Positions 50,501 to 60,300 of a stretch of 64,000 nt of DNA are shown in pieces; within the stretch, counting starts at the first letter, position 1, and each line of letters opens with the position of its first letter. Source of the DNA: Rhizomys pruinosus. Its lineage: Eukaryota > Chordata > Mammalia > Rodentia > Spalacidae. The notes under the pieces were generated by a model that was given only the letters and a program-made list of their open reading frames with translations, had not been told where the DNA came from and searched no databases. A program made the position numbers and the translations under genes. Where the stretch lies: contig VZQC01004693.1 of NCBI GenBank assembly GCA_009823505.1, forward strand, positions 4,323,861 through 4,387,860, in the 5' to 3' direction.

Positions 50501-53500
50501 TTTATAAAGGAAAAGTTTGTGCTGTACAATTTTAACATTATCAGTGTATTCATGGAAGACAGCTATTTCAGCAAGTGGTTTATTCAGACTGGCGAGGACA
50601 AGAGTTGTTTTTTCTACAGGTATCAGCAGGCTCTTAAAAATGTAACTCTCTTTTGCCATGATAGAGATGTGCTTCAGAGAGGATAATAATACTAATAATT
50701 TACTCTTGTCATGAACCTTTCATCCTTGGAGCTCAGTGCTTTTATTGATTGTTCCCAATCCCTTCTTAACTGGCTTTGCAGGTACTTGGCCCTCGTCCAG
50801 CCATTTCGACTGACAAACTGGAGAACGAGATACAAGACAGTCCGCATCAATTTGGGCCTCTGGGTAGCTTCCTTTATTCTAGCATTGCCTGTCTGGGTCT
50901 ACTCTAAGGTCATCAAATTTACAGACGGCGTTGAGAGTTGTGCTTTTGATCTAACATCCCCTGATGATGTACTCTGGTGAGTTGTTTAAAACTTAAGAAA
51001 AAATAGAGTTGAATTAAGTTGTGAAGTACTTCATCCTTCTTGTCAACATGTGAGCAGTCTGGAAGAGTGTCCTTGGGGACCTTCTGCTTTCCAGCCTTCC
51101 CTCTTAGGTTTCTCCTCTGCACAATCCAGGTGATAGTTTGCTTTGAAGGAGAGTGTAACCTTTAGCAAAAGATTTTAAATTTCATCATGTAACCTCAGTG
51201 GATACAAATACATTTAAATATGGATGCACAGCAGCCAAAGGTGGCAGAAACAGCAAATGGAAGAATTTCCTGAAAGAGTTTGAGTTAGCCAGATTTAAAC
51301 ATTATGCATAGGCAATTGTAGTTTTCTTTAATTGTGACCTCCATAAATACACAATCAAGTCTTAATCTATTGTACTTGTGAAGGATGGCTGTTGTCTGTA
51401 TGGGATGATATTGTGCACCTTAGAATTCTAACTGGAGGAGAGACTGGATGATTTTCTAGTGGGCTTTCCTCTTGCCCAAGGAGTGGCAGGCTGGAGCTCT
51501 GGAGTCCAGCTTACTTGCCTAACTTGAGTAAGCATGGGCAAGCCATTTAATCCCTCTGTGCCTTGTTGTTTCTTTCACATGAGAGAACTGTATTGACAGG
51601 TTGATCAGATGAATCATGCAAAACTCATACACCACTGTCTACAAAACAAAATATTCAGATATAGAGAGATGGCTCAGTATTGAAGAGCTTTTGCAGAGGA
51701 CCCAGGTTTAGTTCCCAGCATCCACATAGCAGGTAACTATAATTCCCAGTTCCAGTTCCAGGATCTGATGCCCTCTTCTGTCCTCTGTGAGCACTGTACA
51801 CACTTGATGCCCTTATATACATGCAGCCAAAATACTTATGAAATCAATAAACAAAATGCTGTTACTATTAATAACACTAAGGATAATCATTAGCCTCTGT
51901 TTTGTTATAGTCAATATAGTTGGGTTTGGTTAGAGAAGAGAGTAGCATCATTATCAGTGAGCAATGAAGATCAGGACCTCTCTACAAAAAGACACATGAA
52001 GATTCTTAGCTTTTTGACCAAAGATTTTTATCCTAGACCAGAAAAAAACTAGACTCAAATTTCAGAAACTATAAAAGCTAATACCTATTAAAGTGATAAT
52101 GATGATATATTCTCTCTCTCTCTCCCTTCCTCCCTCCCTCCCTCCCTCCCACTTTCCCTCCTTCCCTCCCCACAGGTATACACTTTATTTGACAATAACG
52201 ACTTTCTTTTTCCCTTTACCCTTGATTTTGATTAGCTATATTTTAATTTTATGCTATACTTGGGAGGCGTATCAACAGAATAAGGACTCTAGATGGTAAG
52301 TGTTTGCCTTATTTTCATTTATTTCTTAAAATAATAATTTGGACATGTTAAAGTCTACAACAGAAACTTAAGCCCACCCCTAGTGACATAGTTCCTCCAT
52401 AGCCACATCTTCTGAAGGTTCCGTGACCCTCCTCATACAGCAACACAAACTGAGGACCAAATGTCCAAATTCTTGGAGCCTATGGGGGACATTCTCATTA
52501 AAACCACCTCAGAAGGCATGTTCTCAGAATATGGAATGTGTAGAACAGTTATTTGATGACAGTTGATGATCTCTCAATAATAAGTGCTTCATTAGTTGTT
52601 TTTATGATAATCATAGCTCAAGAGTCTATCTAAATAGTGAGATGATATGTTACATATGCCCTTTTAGTTTCTGTATTTTAGTTTTTTTAATTATGGGAAA
52701 AGGATTTCATTAAAATTTGAATTATAGGATAATGCTTAACTCATATTACAGAAAAATAATAAATAAAATCAAACCTTAATGACAATAAACTTGGGGAAGA
52801 TCTTTAAAAATAATTGGTTCTGAAACCACAAGAATAAGCCTAAGTTATATTTAACTTGAAATTTTATATACCAAGTTGTTCAAATGAATGCCAGAAATTA
52901 TATAAAAATTATATATAATTATATATTAAAAGTGATTATTAAAATTTATTTTCTGGATATACTCTTCGGGTATCTTTTATAAAAGCAAGATTCTGGGCTT
53001 ACCTACACACCAAGTATCATTTATTAAAGAATATGTGAACGATTTAAAACTGTAGAACCTAAGGCTAAAAGAATCCACTGGCTCACAAAAGTTTTATGTT
53101 TAACTTTTTGCATTTCTTTGGAAGTGTTACATTGGAAAACAACCAAAATTATAGAAAAATAGCTCCTAAATATTGCAGTGGGAGCTGAGTTGTTGAGGAA
53201 ATTGAAATGGAATATGGCAGCATGGATGTAGCTAGAGGTAATGCTTGAGGTCTTTTGAAAATACTTGTACAAGCTGGGTGTGGTGTCGCTCATCTTTAAT
53301 ACCAGCACTCAGAGACAGAGGCAGGCAGATCTCTGTGAGGTCAAGGCCAACCTGGTCTACATAGTGAGTTCCAGGGCCTTTGGGGCTATAGGATGACTCT
53401 GTCTCGAAAAGACAAAAAATGTACAAATGAGATCATTTTTTTTCCTAGCATTTCACTTGGAAATGCTAAGAGCATCTTATGAAGAAAAGTTCATACTATC

Positions 53501-54916
53501 CAGTTGTACTGTAAAATTCAAGACATTAAATTCAGCGAACGTTGGCACTTACTCTGCTAACTACAAAAGAATCATTTATATAAAATGATCTTTAACTCCA
53601 GTTTCTTTCTTTCATATTATTCCCCAGGCTCATTCATCTACTTCTTTATATCTCACAGAATTTTCTATTAAATGTCTAAATATAACATAACATGATGAAA
53701 TTGGGGAATTTTTAAAATATTTTGTATGTTAGAATAATTTTAATTATAAAGAAAAGTGGGAAAGCTATTACAGAGTCTCCACATACCCCTCATCCAGTTC
53801 CTCATTGAAGACATCTTGTATTACCATGATCCACATGTCAAAACAAAGAAATGGCAATAGAATGTGACTATTAACTAAATTCAAACCTTGATTGGGCTCC
53901 AGGAGTTTTTCCATGAAACTTGCCTTTCTCCTCTGAGATACATCGCACATGGTTGTCCTGTCTCCCCAGTCTCCCCTGCTCCATCAGGGTTCCTAGCACT
54001 TCTCTTTTCTCATAACCTTCAGATTCTAAAAGAACACTGGCCAGGCAGCCCACAGAAGTTTCTCACTCTGGTTTTTCCAACCGCATCATGATAAGATGTT
54101 TTGGTGGTGCAGTTGGGGGGATCAGTTCTCATTCCAATACATTGCATCACACGTAAGTGTTTGAGCACCTGGTCAGGCTGGTCTGTGAGAGTCTTTCACT
54201 ATGCAATTCCTAGTAACCCATTTCTCTGTTCTTGGAAAGTGAGTAATCAAGTATGGCCCAGCCTCAAGAAGGAATTAAGCTCACTCTTCTAGAAAGAAAT
54301 ATCAACACATTTGTAAAGGATACTGTTTCATTTTATTTAAGTAAATATTTATATTATTATAGATTCATCTAGTTTCCTTCAAACCTTAAGATATAATTTA
54401 ATTTTATGAATTTTGTTTCACACTGGAACAAAATTGGGAAATGGGACGTTTTAGTAGGAATTAAAATTTTTCACAATATTCCAAAATTGGAGTATAAGAA
54501 ATGAGCTTCATATTTCACTATGAAGAATTATGAGCTGTCCAAACACATCTATGAAATGATTTGTACCATCATCTCCATGGTTATTAGTATCCTGTCTTTC
54601 TGAATGTTTTCGCAGCTACAACCCCAATGTTCCAAAGCACAGAGCAATGAAGCTGACCAAGATGGTGCTGGTCCTGGTAGCTGTCTTTGTCCTAAGTTCT
54701 GCTCCCTATCATGTGCTACAGCTGCTAAACCTGCAGATGAAGCAGCCCACACTGGCCTTCTATGTGGGCTATTGCCTTTCCATCTGTCTCAGCTATGCCA
54801 ACAGCAGCATCAACCCTTTTCTCTACATCCTGTTGAGTGGAAACTTCCGGAAACGTCTGCCACAAGTACAAAGGAAGGTGACTGAGAAGAAATCAACAGT
54901 ATGGAAAACACCTTGA
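38403..54916 (+). CDS. MCHR2: Melanin-concentrating hormone receptor 2, five coding exons, 335 aa
   Basis: Class A GPCR for melanin-concentrating hormone, known in other mammals as a plasma-membrane receptor signalling mainly through Gq. The coding exons 38403-38584, 43252-43461, 50782-50976, 52176-52295 and 54616-54916 total 1008 nt including the stop. All junctions are GT-AG and all introns interrupt a codon after its second base, so the reading frame is continuous. Landmarks: N-glycosylation sites N10 and N17; TM1 GLVGN (N52); TM2 NLAVADL (D79); C106 and C184 for the extracellular disulphide; D113 in TM3, expected to contact the ligand; DRY at 130-132; W158; P209 and P211 in TM5; SSAPYH in TM6 instead of CWxP; NPFLY at 303-306 in TM7. 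From memory the human protein is 340 aa and very similar throughout, but the last residues differ here through an apparent 1-nt deletion. No premature stop or broken splice site is seen. Identification is near certain; function in this species is inferred. Confidence 0.96.
39015..39162 (+). mobile_element. B1 SINE in MCHR2 intron 1
   Basis: 'gggcgggcatgggagtgcac ... gagaccctgtctcaacaaga'. Confidence 0.92.
39255..39701. repeat. Dispersed repeat copy B, in MCHR2 intron 1
   Basis: Same orientation as copy A at 37735-38132. It ends against the L1 fragment that follows. Confidence 0.75.
39730..41230 (+). mobile_element. L1 fragment (ORF2 C-terminal half) in MCHR2 intron 1
   Basis: Follows the order of L1 ORF2 from 'atccccatgacattcttcac' through 'ggcagcatcttcagca'-like text to 'aaaatgaaatcatgag'. 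Full of stops. Interrupted by the SINE insertion at 39825-40116. Confidence 0.85.
39825..40116 (+). mobile_element. B2-superfamily SINE, long subfamily, with extra 3' sequence
   Basis: SINE body at 39825-40069, then about 32 nt of non-SINE sequence (taacagacttccaagcagcc...) and a second poly-A. Flanks AAAACTTATATGGATG (39809-39824) and AAAACTTACACGGATG (40113-40128) act as the target duplication in the host L1, so the extra segment was inserted with the SINE. Confidence 0.85.
41231..41840. other. Unassigned intronic sequence
   Basis: MCHR2 intron 1; no repeat recognised. Confidence 0.4.
41846..41995 (+). mobile_element. B1 SINE in MCHR2 intron 1
   Basis: 'gccaggcgcggtggtgcatg ... gagaccctgtctcaaaaaga'. 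The flank 'ttggtgtaattt' occurs on both sides. Confidence 0.94.
42595..43120 (-). mobile_element. L1 3' UTR, antisense, in MCHR2 intron 1
   Basis: 'ttttgtattgatgctttgtg' and the later 'caattcagttcaggcatat' mirror L1 3' ends elsewhere in the window. It ends 130 nt before coding exon 2. Confidence 0.75.
43252..43461 (+). CDS. MCHR2: MCHR2 coding exon 2 (TM2-TM3)
   Basis: Encodes residues 61 (third base) to 131 (first two bases). Contents: intracellular loop 1 RSRKKT, TM2 with NLAVADL, the ECL1 tryptophan region HQWAQGGEW, the disulphide cysteine C106, and TM3 with D113 in SLDTCNQF. The acceptor is TTTGTTTCAG|G and the donor AG|GTAAGT, both near consensus. The exon ends inside the arginine codon of the DRY motif. 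Confidence 0.96.
43610..44277 (-). mobile_element. Internally deleted MaLR element, antisense, in MCHR2 intron 2
   Basis: Right edge complements TGTGGTGGTTTGG. Left edge 'ttgctgtggtaaagcaccat' complements the LTR end. Between them lies MaLR interior that matches 3740-4080 in reverse ('gctgccaaccaggcttcacc'). Open frames on both strands here come from this repeat. Confidence 0.8.
44407..44644 (+). mobile_element. B2-superfamily SINE, long subfamily
   Basis: 17-nt target duplication AAAAAAATCACAAAATC at 44390-44406 and 44645-44661. B-box GGTTCGATCCC. Confidence 0.95.
45015..45370 (+). mobile_element. Solo MaLR-like LTR, old
   Basis: 'tgttatggtttaaatgtgaa', 'ctcctgtgtttgacacttgg', 'ccctacttcctatcctgtct' and the end 'gaggaagtaaatcatacag'. 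Confidence 0.7.
45523..46117 (+). mobile_element. Solo MaLR-like LTR split by a SINE
   Basis: Starts TGTGGTGGTTTGAATGAG and ends 'tacagcaacagaaaagtaat', like the provirus LTRs at 2667 and 4383. Interrupted at 45674-45898. Confidence 0.85.
45674..45898 (-). mobile_element. B2-superfamily SINE, short subfamily, inside an LTR
   Basis: Target duplication GAGAATTCTT at 45664-45673 and 45899-45908. No 17-nt duplication. Confidence 0.95.
46118..47490. other. Unassigned intronic sequence
   Basis: MCHR2 intron 2; nothing recognised. Confidence 0.4.
47515..47768 (-). mobile_element. B2-superfamily SINE, long subfamily
   Basis: 17-nt target duplication AAGCTACATAGACTTTC at 47498-47514 and 47769-47785. 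Confidence 0.96.
48319..48542 (+). mobile_element. B2-superfamily SINE, short subfamily
   Basis: 'cggctggagagatggcctag'. Flanking ATTCCATCC on both sides. No 17-nt duplication. The B-box is altered (gggtcgatcct). Confidence 0.92.
48601..48841 (+). mobile_element. B2-superfamily SINE, long subfamily variant
   Basis: Target duplication AGGTGGGGCCT at 48590-48600 and 48842-48852. The 17-nt duplication has lost 3 nt. Confidence 0.95.
49157..49506 (-). mobile_element. LTR-like element, antisense, in MCHR2 intron 2
   Basis: 'ccgctgctgtgataaaacag ... gcagaagctgaagctgagac ... ctcatgtgtcaagttgacga'. Same family as 20560-20940. Confidence 0.6.
49507..50700. other. Unassigned intronic sequence with a small 19-nt triplication
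   Basis: Mostly unique intron. At 49970-50025 the phrase 'ctgcagccttccttctaga' is repeated in tandem. Confidence 0.45.
50782..50976 (+). CDS. MCHR2: MCHR2 coding exon 3 (DRY motif, ICL2, TM4, ECL2)
   Basis: Completes R131 of DRY and continues with [13 protein letters not shown]4 ([17 protein letters not shown], with W158 and P167) and ECL2 including C184 in [13 protein letters not shown]. The acceptor is GGCTTTGCAG|G and the donor CTG|GTGAGT. The exon ends after the second base of the W196 codon. Confidence 0.96.
51650..51848 (+). mobile_element. B3 SINE, old, in MCHR2 intron 3
   Basis: 'agagagatggctcagtattg ... gatgccctcttctgtcctct'. Confidence 0.75.
52111..52170. repeat. (TC)n(TCCC)n microsatellite at the exon 4 acceptor
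   Basis: Almost pure pyrimidine, directly before CCCCACAG of MCHR2 coding exon 4. Confidence 0.97.
52176..52295 (+). CDS. MCHR2: MCHR2 coding exon 4 (TM5, start of ICL3)
   Basis: Encodes [20 protein letters not shown] and the following TM5 end, then the ICL3 start [10 protein letters not shown]. The acceptor CCCCACAG|G is preceded by about 60 nt of simple TC/TCCC repeat that forms the polypyrimidine tract. The donor is ATG|GTAAGT. At 120 nt it is the smallest coding exon. Confidence 0.95.
52362..52510 (-). mobile_element. MaLR-like LTR fragment, antisense, in MCHR2 intron 4
   Basis: 'cccacccctagtgacatagt ... gacattctcattaaaaccac', the 5' part of an LTR like that at 2137-2503. Confidence 0.75.
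53272..53417 (+). mobile_element. B1 SINE in MCHR2 intron 4
   Basis: 'gctgggtgtggtgtcgctca ... ggatgactctgtctcgaaaa'. Confidence 0.92.
53418..54600. other. Unassigned intronic sequence
   Basis: MCHR2 intron 4; no repeat or gene recognised. Confidence 0.4.
54616..54916 (+). CDS. MCHR2: MCHR2 coding exon 5 (TM6, TM7, C-terminal tail)
   Basis: Begins [10 protein letters not shown] (C236 completed across the junction). TM6 is [20 protein letters not shown] and TM7 is [20 protein letters not shown], followed by helix 8 NFRKRLPQ. The tail ends [11 protein letters not shown] and a TGA stop at 54914-54916. The acceptor is TTTTCGCAG|C. Read one frame over from about 54889, the DNA encodes an [16 protein letters not shown] end with TAG at 54928-54930. 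That closely matches the human tail as I remember it, so the present end looks like the product of a 1-nt deletion. Confidence 0.95.
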
Positions 54917-56713
54917 GATCAAGCTTTTAGCAGAGGACATGGTTCACTAAGAATCTAGACAGGCTTGTCGATCAAGGATAAGTGATAGTATTATTAGAAA
55001 GGGCAGGTGACCTGGCCTGCTTCAGCCCTGTGTATTTGTGAGTCTTAGCAGTGTAACCGTTCAAAAGCTATGCTTTTACTCTATTTAACTTTAGCAAGAT
55101 ATAAATAGTGATCTGTATTGGCAAGTGGCATAGTCCAAGATGTCTAAAACCTGTAACTGTGTATATCATTTCATATGTTATAAGAAGCTGAAAAATGGCC
55201 TTCCATAGCTATCAGCTCCAAACCCACCAAGGAGCCTGGCCCTGTCCACATTTACTCTCACTTAGCAGTGCTGTCAGGGCTCCTCAGAGGGGCTGCCTCA
55301 CAGTGAGTTCTGAAATATGGCCATTGACATCTACAGAAATGCCTGTTTCATATAGAACATTCTTCAGTAACAAGCTCTACCTTATCTTTCGTACACATGT
55401 GATGTGTGAGATCACGTATAACAAGCCTGAGAAGTATTACTACCCTAGTTTACCAAGGCTCAGAGGGTTACATGATAGGTCTGTCACTGCATAGCTGCCT
55501 AAGTACTGGGCTGAATCCTGCTGTCTTTTCTGGTGCACTGCCGTGAAAGACAGCATGCACTCTGGAGAGACCTAGTAACATGAGGTTTCTTATTCTTTCT
55601 CCTACAGACCTAAAGCACTAAAGTCTGAAAGAAATAAGTTGGTAATTTAAGAGTTTTGATTTTGATTTGGTACACCTGTCTACTAGTTGTAGAAACCAGT
55701 GTCTCCATTTTTGTTCACAAAGCTAAGCTTTTTAATACATTAGTGTCTCCACTTTAATGATAGTGCTTCACTCCAGGTCTTTAAACATTAACAACCATTC
55801 CCTTTTGGATGCAGTATATGTTTGTTCAAGGCTACAAGATGTGATTAGTCCTCAAACTCATGGATATTCATTATATCTACCTTTTCCTCTTTGGGCTGTA
55901 TAAAACATGCCCTTTGGTTTCGTTAGGAAAGAAGAAAATGCTTTTAATGCTTGTCTTCTCAACAAAGACAAATATTTTCTGTGGATGAAATTTGTAAACC
56001 TACCTCCTTTCCTGGAAACATTAAATCATTTACTCCATGGACATCTGAAACTAATTTTTAATCAGCCCATTTTAGAGAAAAAGACTCACAGAGACCTGCT
56101 TTTTAAACGAGGTCTCAGTTCTACTTGAATCCACACAAACACATGTATTTTATACCAATATATTTGGCCCAGGACCTTTTAGGCACCATTTTGGAACATG
56201 GCAATTGCTGAATGGCTATCTGGAGAGATGACCGTGTAAACAAATGTGCCAACTACAAATTCAGACAGATCACATCTGAGACATGTGAGCTGTGCAGTGA
56301 GGTCTGGAAAGGCTCTGTACTTCCTGACAAGGTTGATCAAAAGCTGTGCTATGACTTTAATTTCAGAAGTCTTCATGCTCAGTTTTCTGCAGGTGCCAGA
56401 TGATCCAGTGAATAACCTGGACATTTGGTGACCCAGAAAAGTAGGTTAGAAGCAGATGTTGTCATTTGACAAGTGCTAAATTTCCTTATCTCTATTTCAA
56501 CATTGAAGATTTAACAATGCTGAAGATTTAAATGGTTCCAAGCCAATAGACATTTTTCTAATAGTATTTCCAATAGCTTCAAATAATTCTAATATTCAGG
56601 TTTATCAGTGAATTATTATAATTTATATGAATTAAACAGCTTTAATATTTAATCAAAATAGAAAATAAAAGGGTGACTATTTATGTGCCGTTATAAGCTG
56701 TCCTATGAATAAA
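54917..56713 (+). other. MCHR2: Probable MCHR2 3' UTR, mostly unique sequence
   Basis: No repeat family is recognised between the MCHR2 stop and the start of the L1 at about 56765. Canonical AATAAA hexamers occur at 56664-56669 and 56708-56713. Either could end a long 3' UTR, but I cannot tell which is used without transcript data. No convincing second gene is present. Confidence 0.45.
56708..56713 (+). promoter_or_regulatory. MCHR2: Candidate polyadenylation signal AATAAA
   Basis: This AATAAA lies about 1.8 kb downstream of the MCHR2 stop in non-repetitive sequence, just before the L1 begins. Another hexamer is at 56664-56669. Usage is inferred only. Confidence 0.35.
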
Positions 56714-57315
56714 CACATTTCTACACAGATTTATAGAGTTGGTTTGACACATTTCCTGTCATTTTTAATATATATTTTTATTGAATTTTTGTCCAGGTCA
56801 TACAAAACATCTTTTTTTTCCTTTTTATGCTTTTATTGATGTTTTGTGTATTTCAGACATCATTTCTCTGTTCAGTTTAGACATATTCCCCTTTCCCTTC
56901 CCTCCACACCACCCCAATCATGCACTCTGCCATAACTATCCTGCATCTTTCTCTCAGTCTTTTCTTTTACATTTAGGAATTCACATTTTCCTCCTTTAAT
57001 TTTATATTACTCTAAAATATGCATATATACTTTCCACTCATATACAATAATTACAGAGTCTGATAGTAAGTGGTGGATCTATTCTAGGGCCTCTTAAAAG
57101 ATTTACATTATACTGTTGTGTAATATTGTTAAAAATAAATAAATAAATAAATTTATGTAAAAAAATAAATAAATAAAAAGATTTTTAAAGAAAAAAAAGA
57201 TTTACATTGTACCACCATAGTTGCTTTCAGATAAAAAGAAATATAACAATAATGTCGTTCCTCTTGCCTTTCATCTGGGGATTTGGTGTTAGCATCCACA
57301 AATGAGGGAGACCAT

Positions 57316-60300
57316 TCACCATTTGTTTTTCTGGGACTGTGTTACTTCACTTAGCATAATGGCTTCGAGTTCCATCCATTTACCTGCAAAGTTCATGGTG
57401 TCATCTTTCTTTACCTCTGAGTAGTACTCCATTGTGTAGATGAACCACATTTTTGTCATCCACTCATCAGATGAGGGGCATTTGGATTGGTTCCAGCTCT
57501 TTGCTATTGTGAAGAGAGCTGTGATAAACATGGATGTGCATGTATACATCTTTGTGGTAGGATGAGTCTTCTGGGTATATACCCAGGAGTGGTATGGCTG
57601 GCTCAGGTGGTAGGCTCATTTTGAGTCTTAAGGGTTCTCCGCATTGCTTTCCATAATGATTGTGAAAGTTTACATTCCCACCAGCAGTGCATGAGTATTC
57701 CCCTTTCCCCACAACCTCTCCAGCATTTGGTGTCTTTTGTGTTCTTGATCTTAGCCAGTTGTATTGGAGTGAGATGATATCTGAAAGTGGTTTTAATTTG
57801 CATTTCCTTAATTATTAATGATGTTGAACACTTTTTAAGATGTTTCTCAGCCATCTTTCCTTCCTCACTGGTGAAGTCTCTATTCAGCTCTTTACTCCAT
57901 CTTTTGAGTAGCTCATTTGTTTTCTTACTTCTTTGATTTTTTGAGTAGTCTATATATTCTTGATGTTAATTCTCTGTCAGATGAATCACTAGTGAAAATT
58001 TCCTCCCACTCTGTGGGTTTTCGATTCACTTCCTTGATGGTTTCTTTTGCTGTACAGAAGCTTTTGAGATTGATGAGGTTCCATTTGTTAACTGTTGACC
58101 TTATTTCCTGTGTAGCTGCTGTCAGATTTAGAAATTCTTTCCCTACACCTATGTCTTGTAGGTTGTTACCAATTTTTTCTTCTCTCACTTTCAGGGTTTC
58201 AGGTTTTACACTGCGATCTTTGATCCACTTGGAGTTGATTTTGTACAGGGTGAGAGGTAGGGGTTTAATTTTGTTCTACAAATGGTGATCCAGTTTTGTC
58301 AGCACCATTTGCTGAAAATGTTATCCTTCCTCCATTGAGTTTTTTTTCCACTTTGTCAAATATGAGGTGGCTGAAATTGTATGAGCTCAAGTTTGGTTCT
58401 TCAGTTTTGTTCCATTGGTCAGTGGGTCTGCTTTTGTGCCAGTACCAAATTGTTTTTATGACTACGGCCCTGTAATATAGCTTGAAGTCTGGTAGAGCAA
58501 TTCTTCCTGTATTGCATTTTTCACTCAGGGTTGCTTTAGCTATTTGGAGTCTTTTGTTTTTCCATATGAATTTAAGGATTTTTTTTCCAAGTCTGTGAAG
58601 AAGCTCAAGGGGATTTTGATTGGGATTGCATTGAATCTGTATGTCAATTTGGGTAAAATGGACATGTTTACTATATTAATTTTTCTAATCCATGAGCATG
58701 GGAGATCTTTCCATCTTTTGATGTCATTTTCAATCTCCTTCTTCAGGAGTTTAAAATTTTTGTTCTGGAGATCTTTTGTATCTTTAAATTTTTTTTATTA
58801 ATTTTATTTATTTCCATATGTGTATGAATGTACTGTCTGCATGCAAATTTGTGCACCCGTGTCATGCAATGCTGTGGAGGTCAGAAGAGGGTGTCGGATT
58901 CCCCTGGAACTGGAGTTCTCCTGGAATTGGAGTTTCAGATGGTTCTCGGCCACCATGTGGGTGCTGGGGATCGAACCCGGGTCCTCTCTAAGAGCGGTCG
59001 GTGCTCTTAACCGCTAGGCCATCTCTCCAGCCCCAATCTTTGGTATCTTTGGTTAGGTTTGTTTCCAGGGATCTTATTATTTGAGGCTATTGTGAGTGGG
59101 AAGCTCTTCTTATATTCCTTCTCCACTTGTGTATTGTTGGTGTAAAGAAAGGTTTCGCATCTCACCACTTTACTGAAACTCTTAGTCCTTTCTAGAAGTT
59201 TTCTGGTGGAGTTTTTAGCATCCCATAGGTAATCTATCATATCATCTGCAAAAAGGAATAGCTTAACTTCTTCTTTTCCAACTAGTACTCCTTTAATTTC
59301 CTTCTCTTGTCTTATTGCCCTAGCAAGCATTTCAAGCACTATGTTAAAGAGGAGTAGCAATAAGGGGCAACCTTGCCAAGTTCCCACCTTTAAGGGAAAT
59401 TATTCCAATTTTTCTCCATTTAGGATGATGTTGGCAGTGGGTTTGCTATATATATGGCTTTGATCATGTTGAGGAATATTCCTTTCAATACTATTCCCTC
59501 TAGGACTTTAAACATGAAGGGATGCTGGGTCTTGTCAAAGGCTTTTTCTGCATCAATTGAGATGGTCATGTGGTTTTTGTCTTTCAGTCCATTTATGTAT
59601 TTTATGATATTTATTGATTTACATATGTTGAACCATCCCTGCGTCTCTGGTATGAATCCAACCTGGTCATGATGGGTGATCTTTTTGATGTATGTGATTT
59701 GCAAGTATTTTGTTGAGAATTTTTGCATTTATGTTCATTAATGAGATGGGTCTATAGCTTTCTTTTCTGGTTGTATCTTTGCCTGGTTTTGGTATTAGGG
59801 TGATGCTGGCTTCATAGAAGGAATTGAGAGAATTCCCTCTGTATCCTTCTGAACAGATTGAGTAGTACTGGTTCTAGGACCTCTTTAAATGATTTATAGA
59901 ATTCTGCTGTGAATCTGGGCCCAGGGCCTTTTTTACTTTTTTATTACATCTTCAATTTCCTCAAATATTATGGGTCTGTTTAAACTGTCAATCTCTTCTT
60001 GGTTAAGCTTTGTTGGTTCCCAGTATTTCAAATATTCATCCATTTCTCTTAGATTTCTTCAAATTTAGTGGAGTATAGGCTTTTGAAGTATTCCCATATG
60101 GTTGTCTGGATCTTTTCTTTGTCGTGATGTTTCCCCTTTCATAGTGAATACTATTAATTTGGAGTTGCTCTTTCTTTTTTTTTTTTTTTTAACTGGGCTA
60201 GAGTTCTATTTTGTTTATCTTTTCAAAGAACCAGATTTTGGATTCATTGATTCTATGTATTGTTTTCTTTGTTTCTATTTCATTGATTTCTGCTCCGATG

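Noticed and set aside
52093..52299. A 68-codon frame starting [18 protein letters not shown] before MCHR2 exon 4
   Set aside because: Only the part from 52176 is exon. The upstream part is intron and microsatellite, as shown by the acceptor and by the phase match with exon 3.
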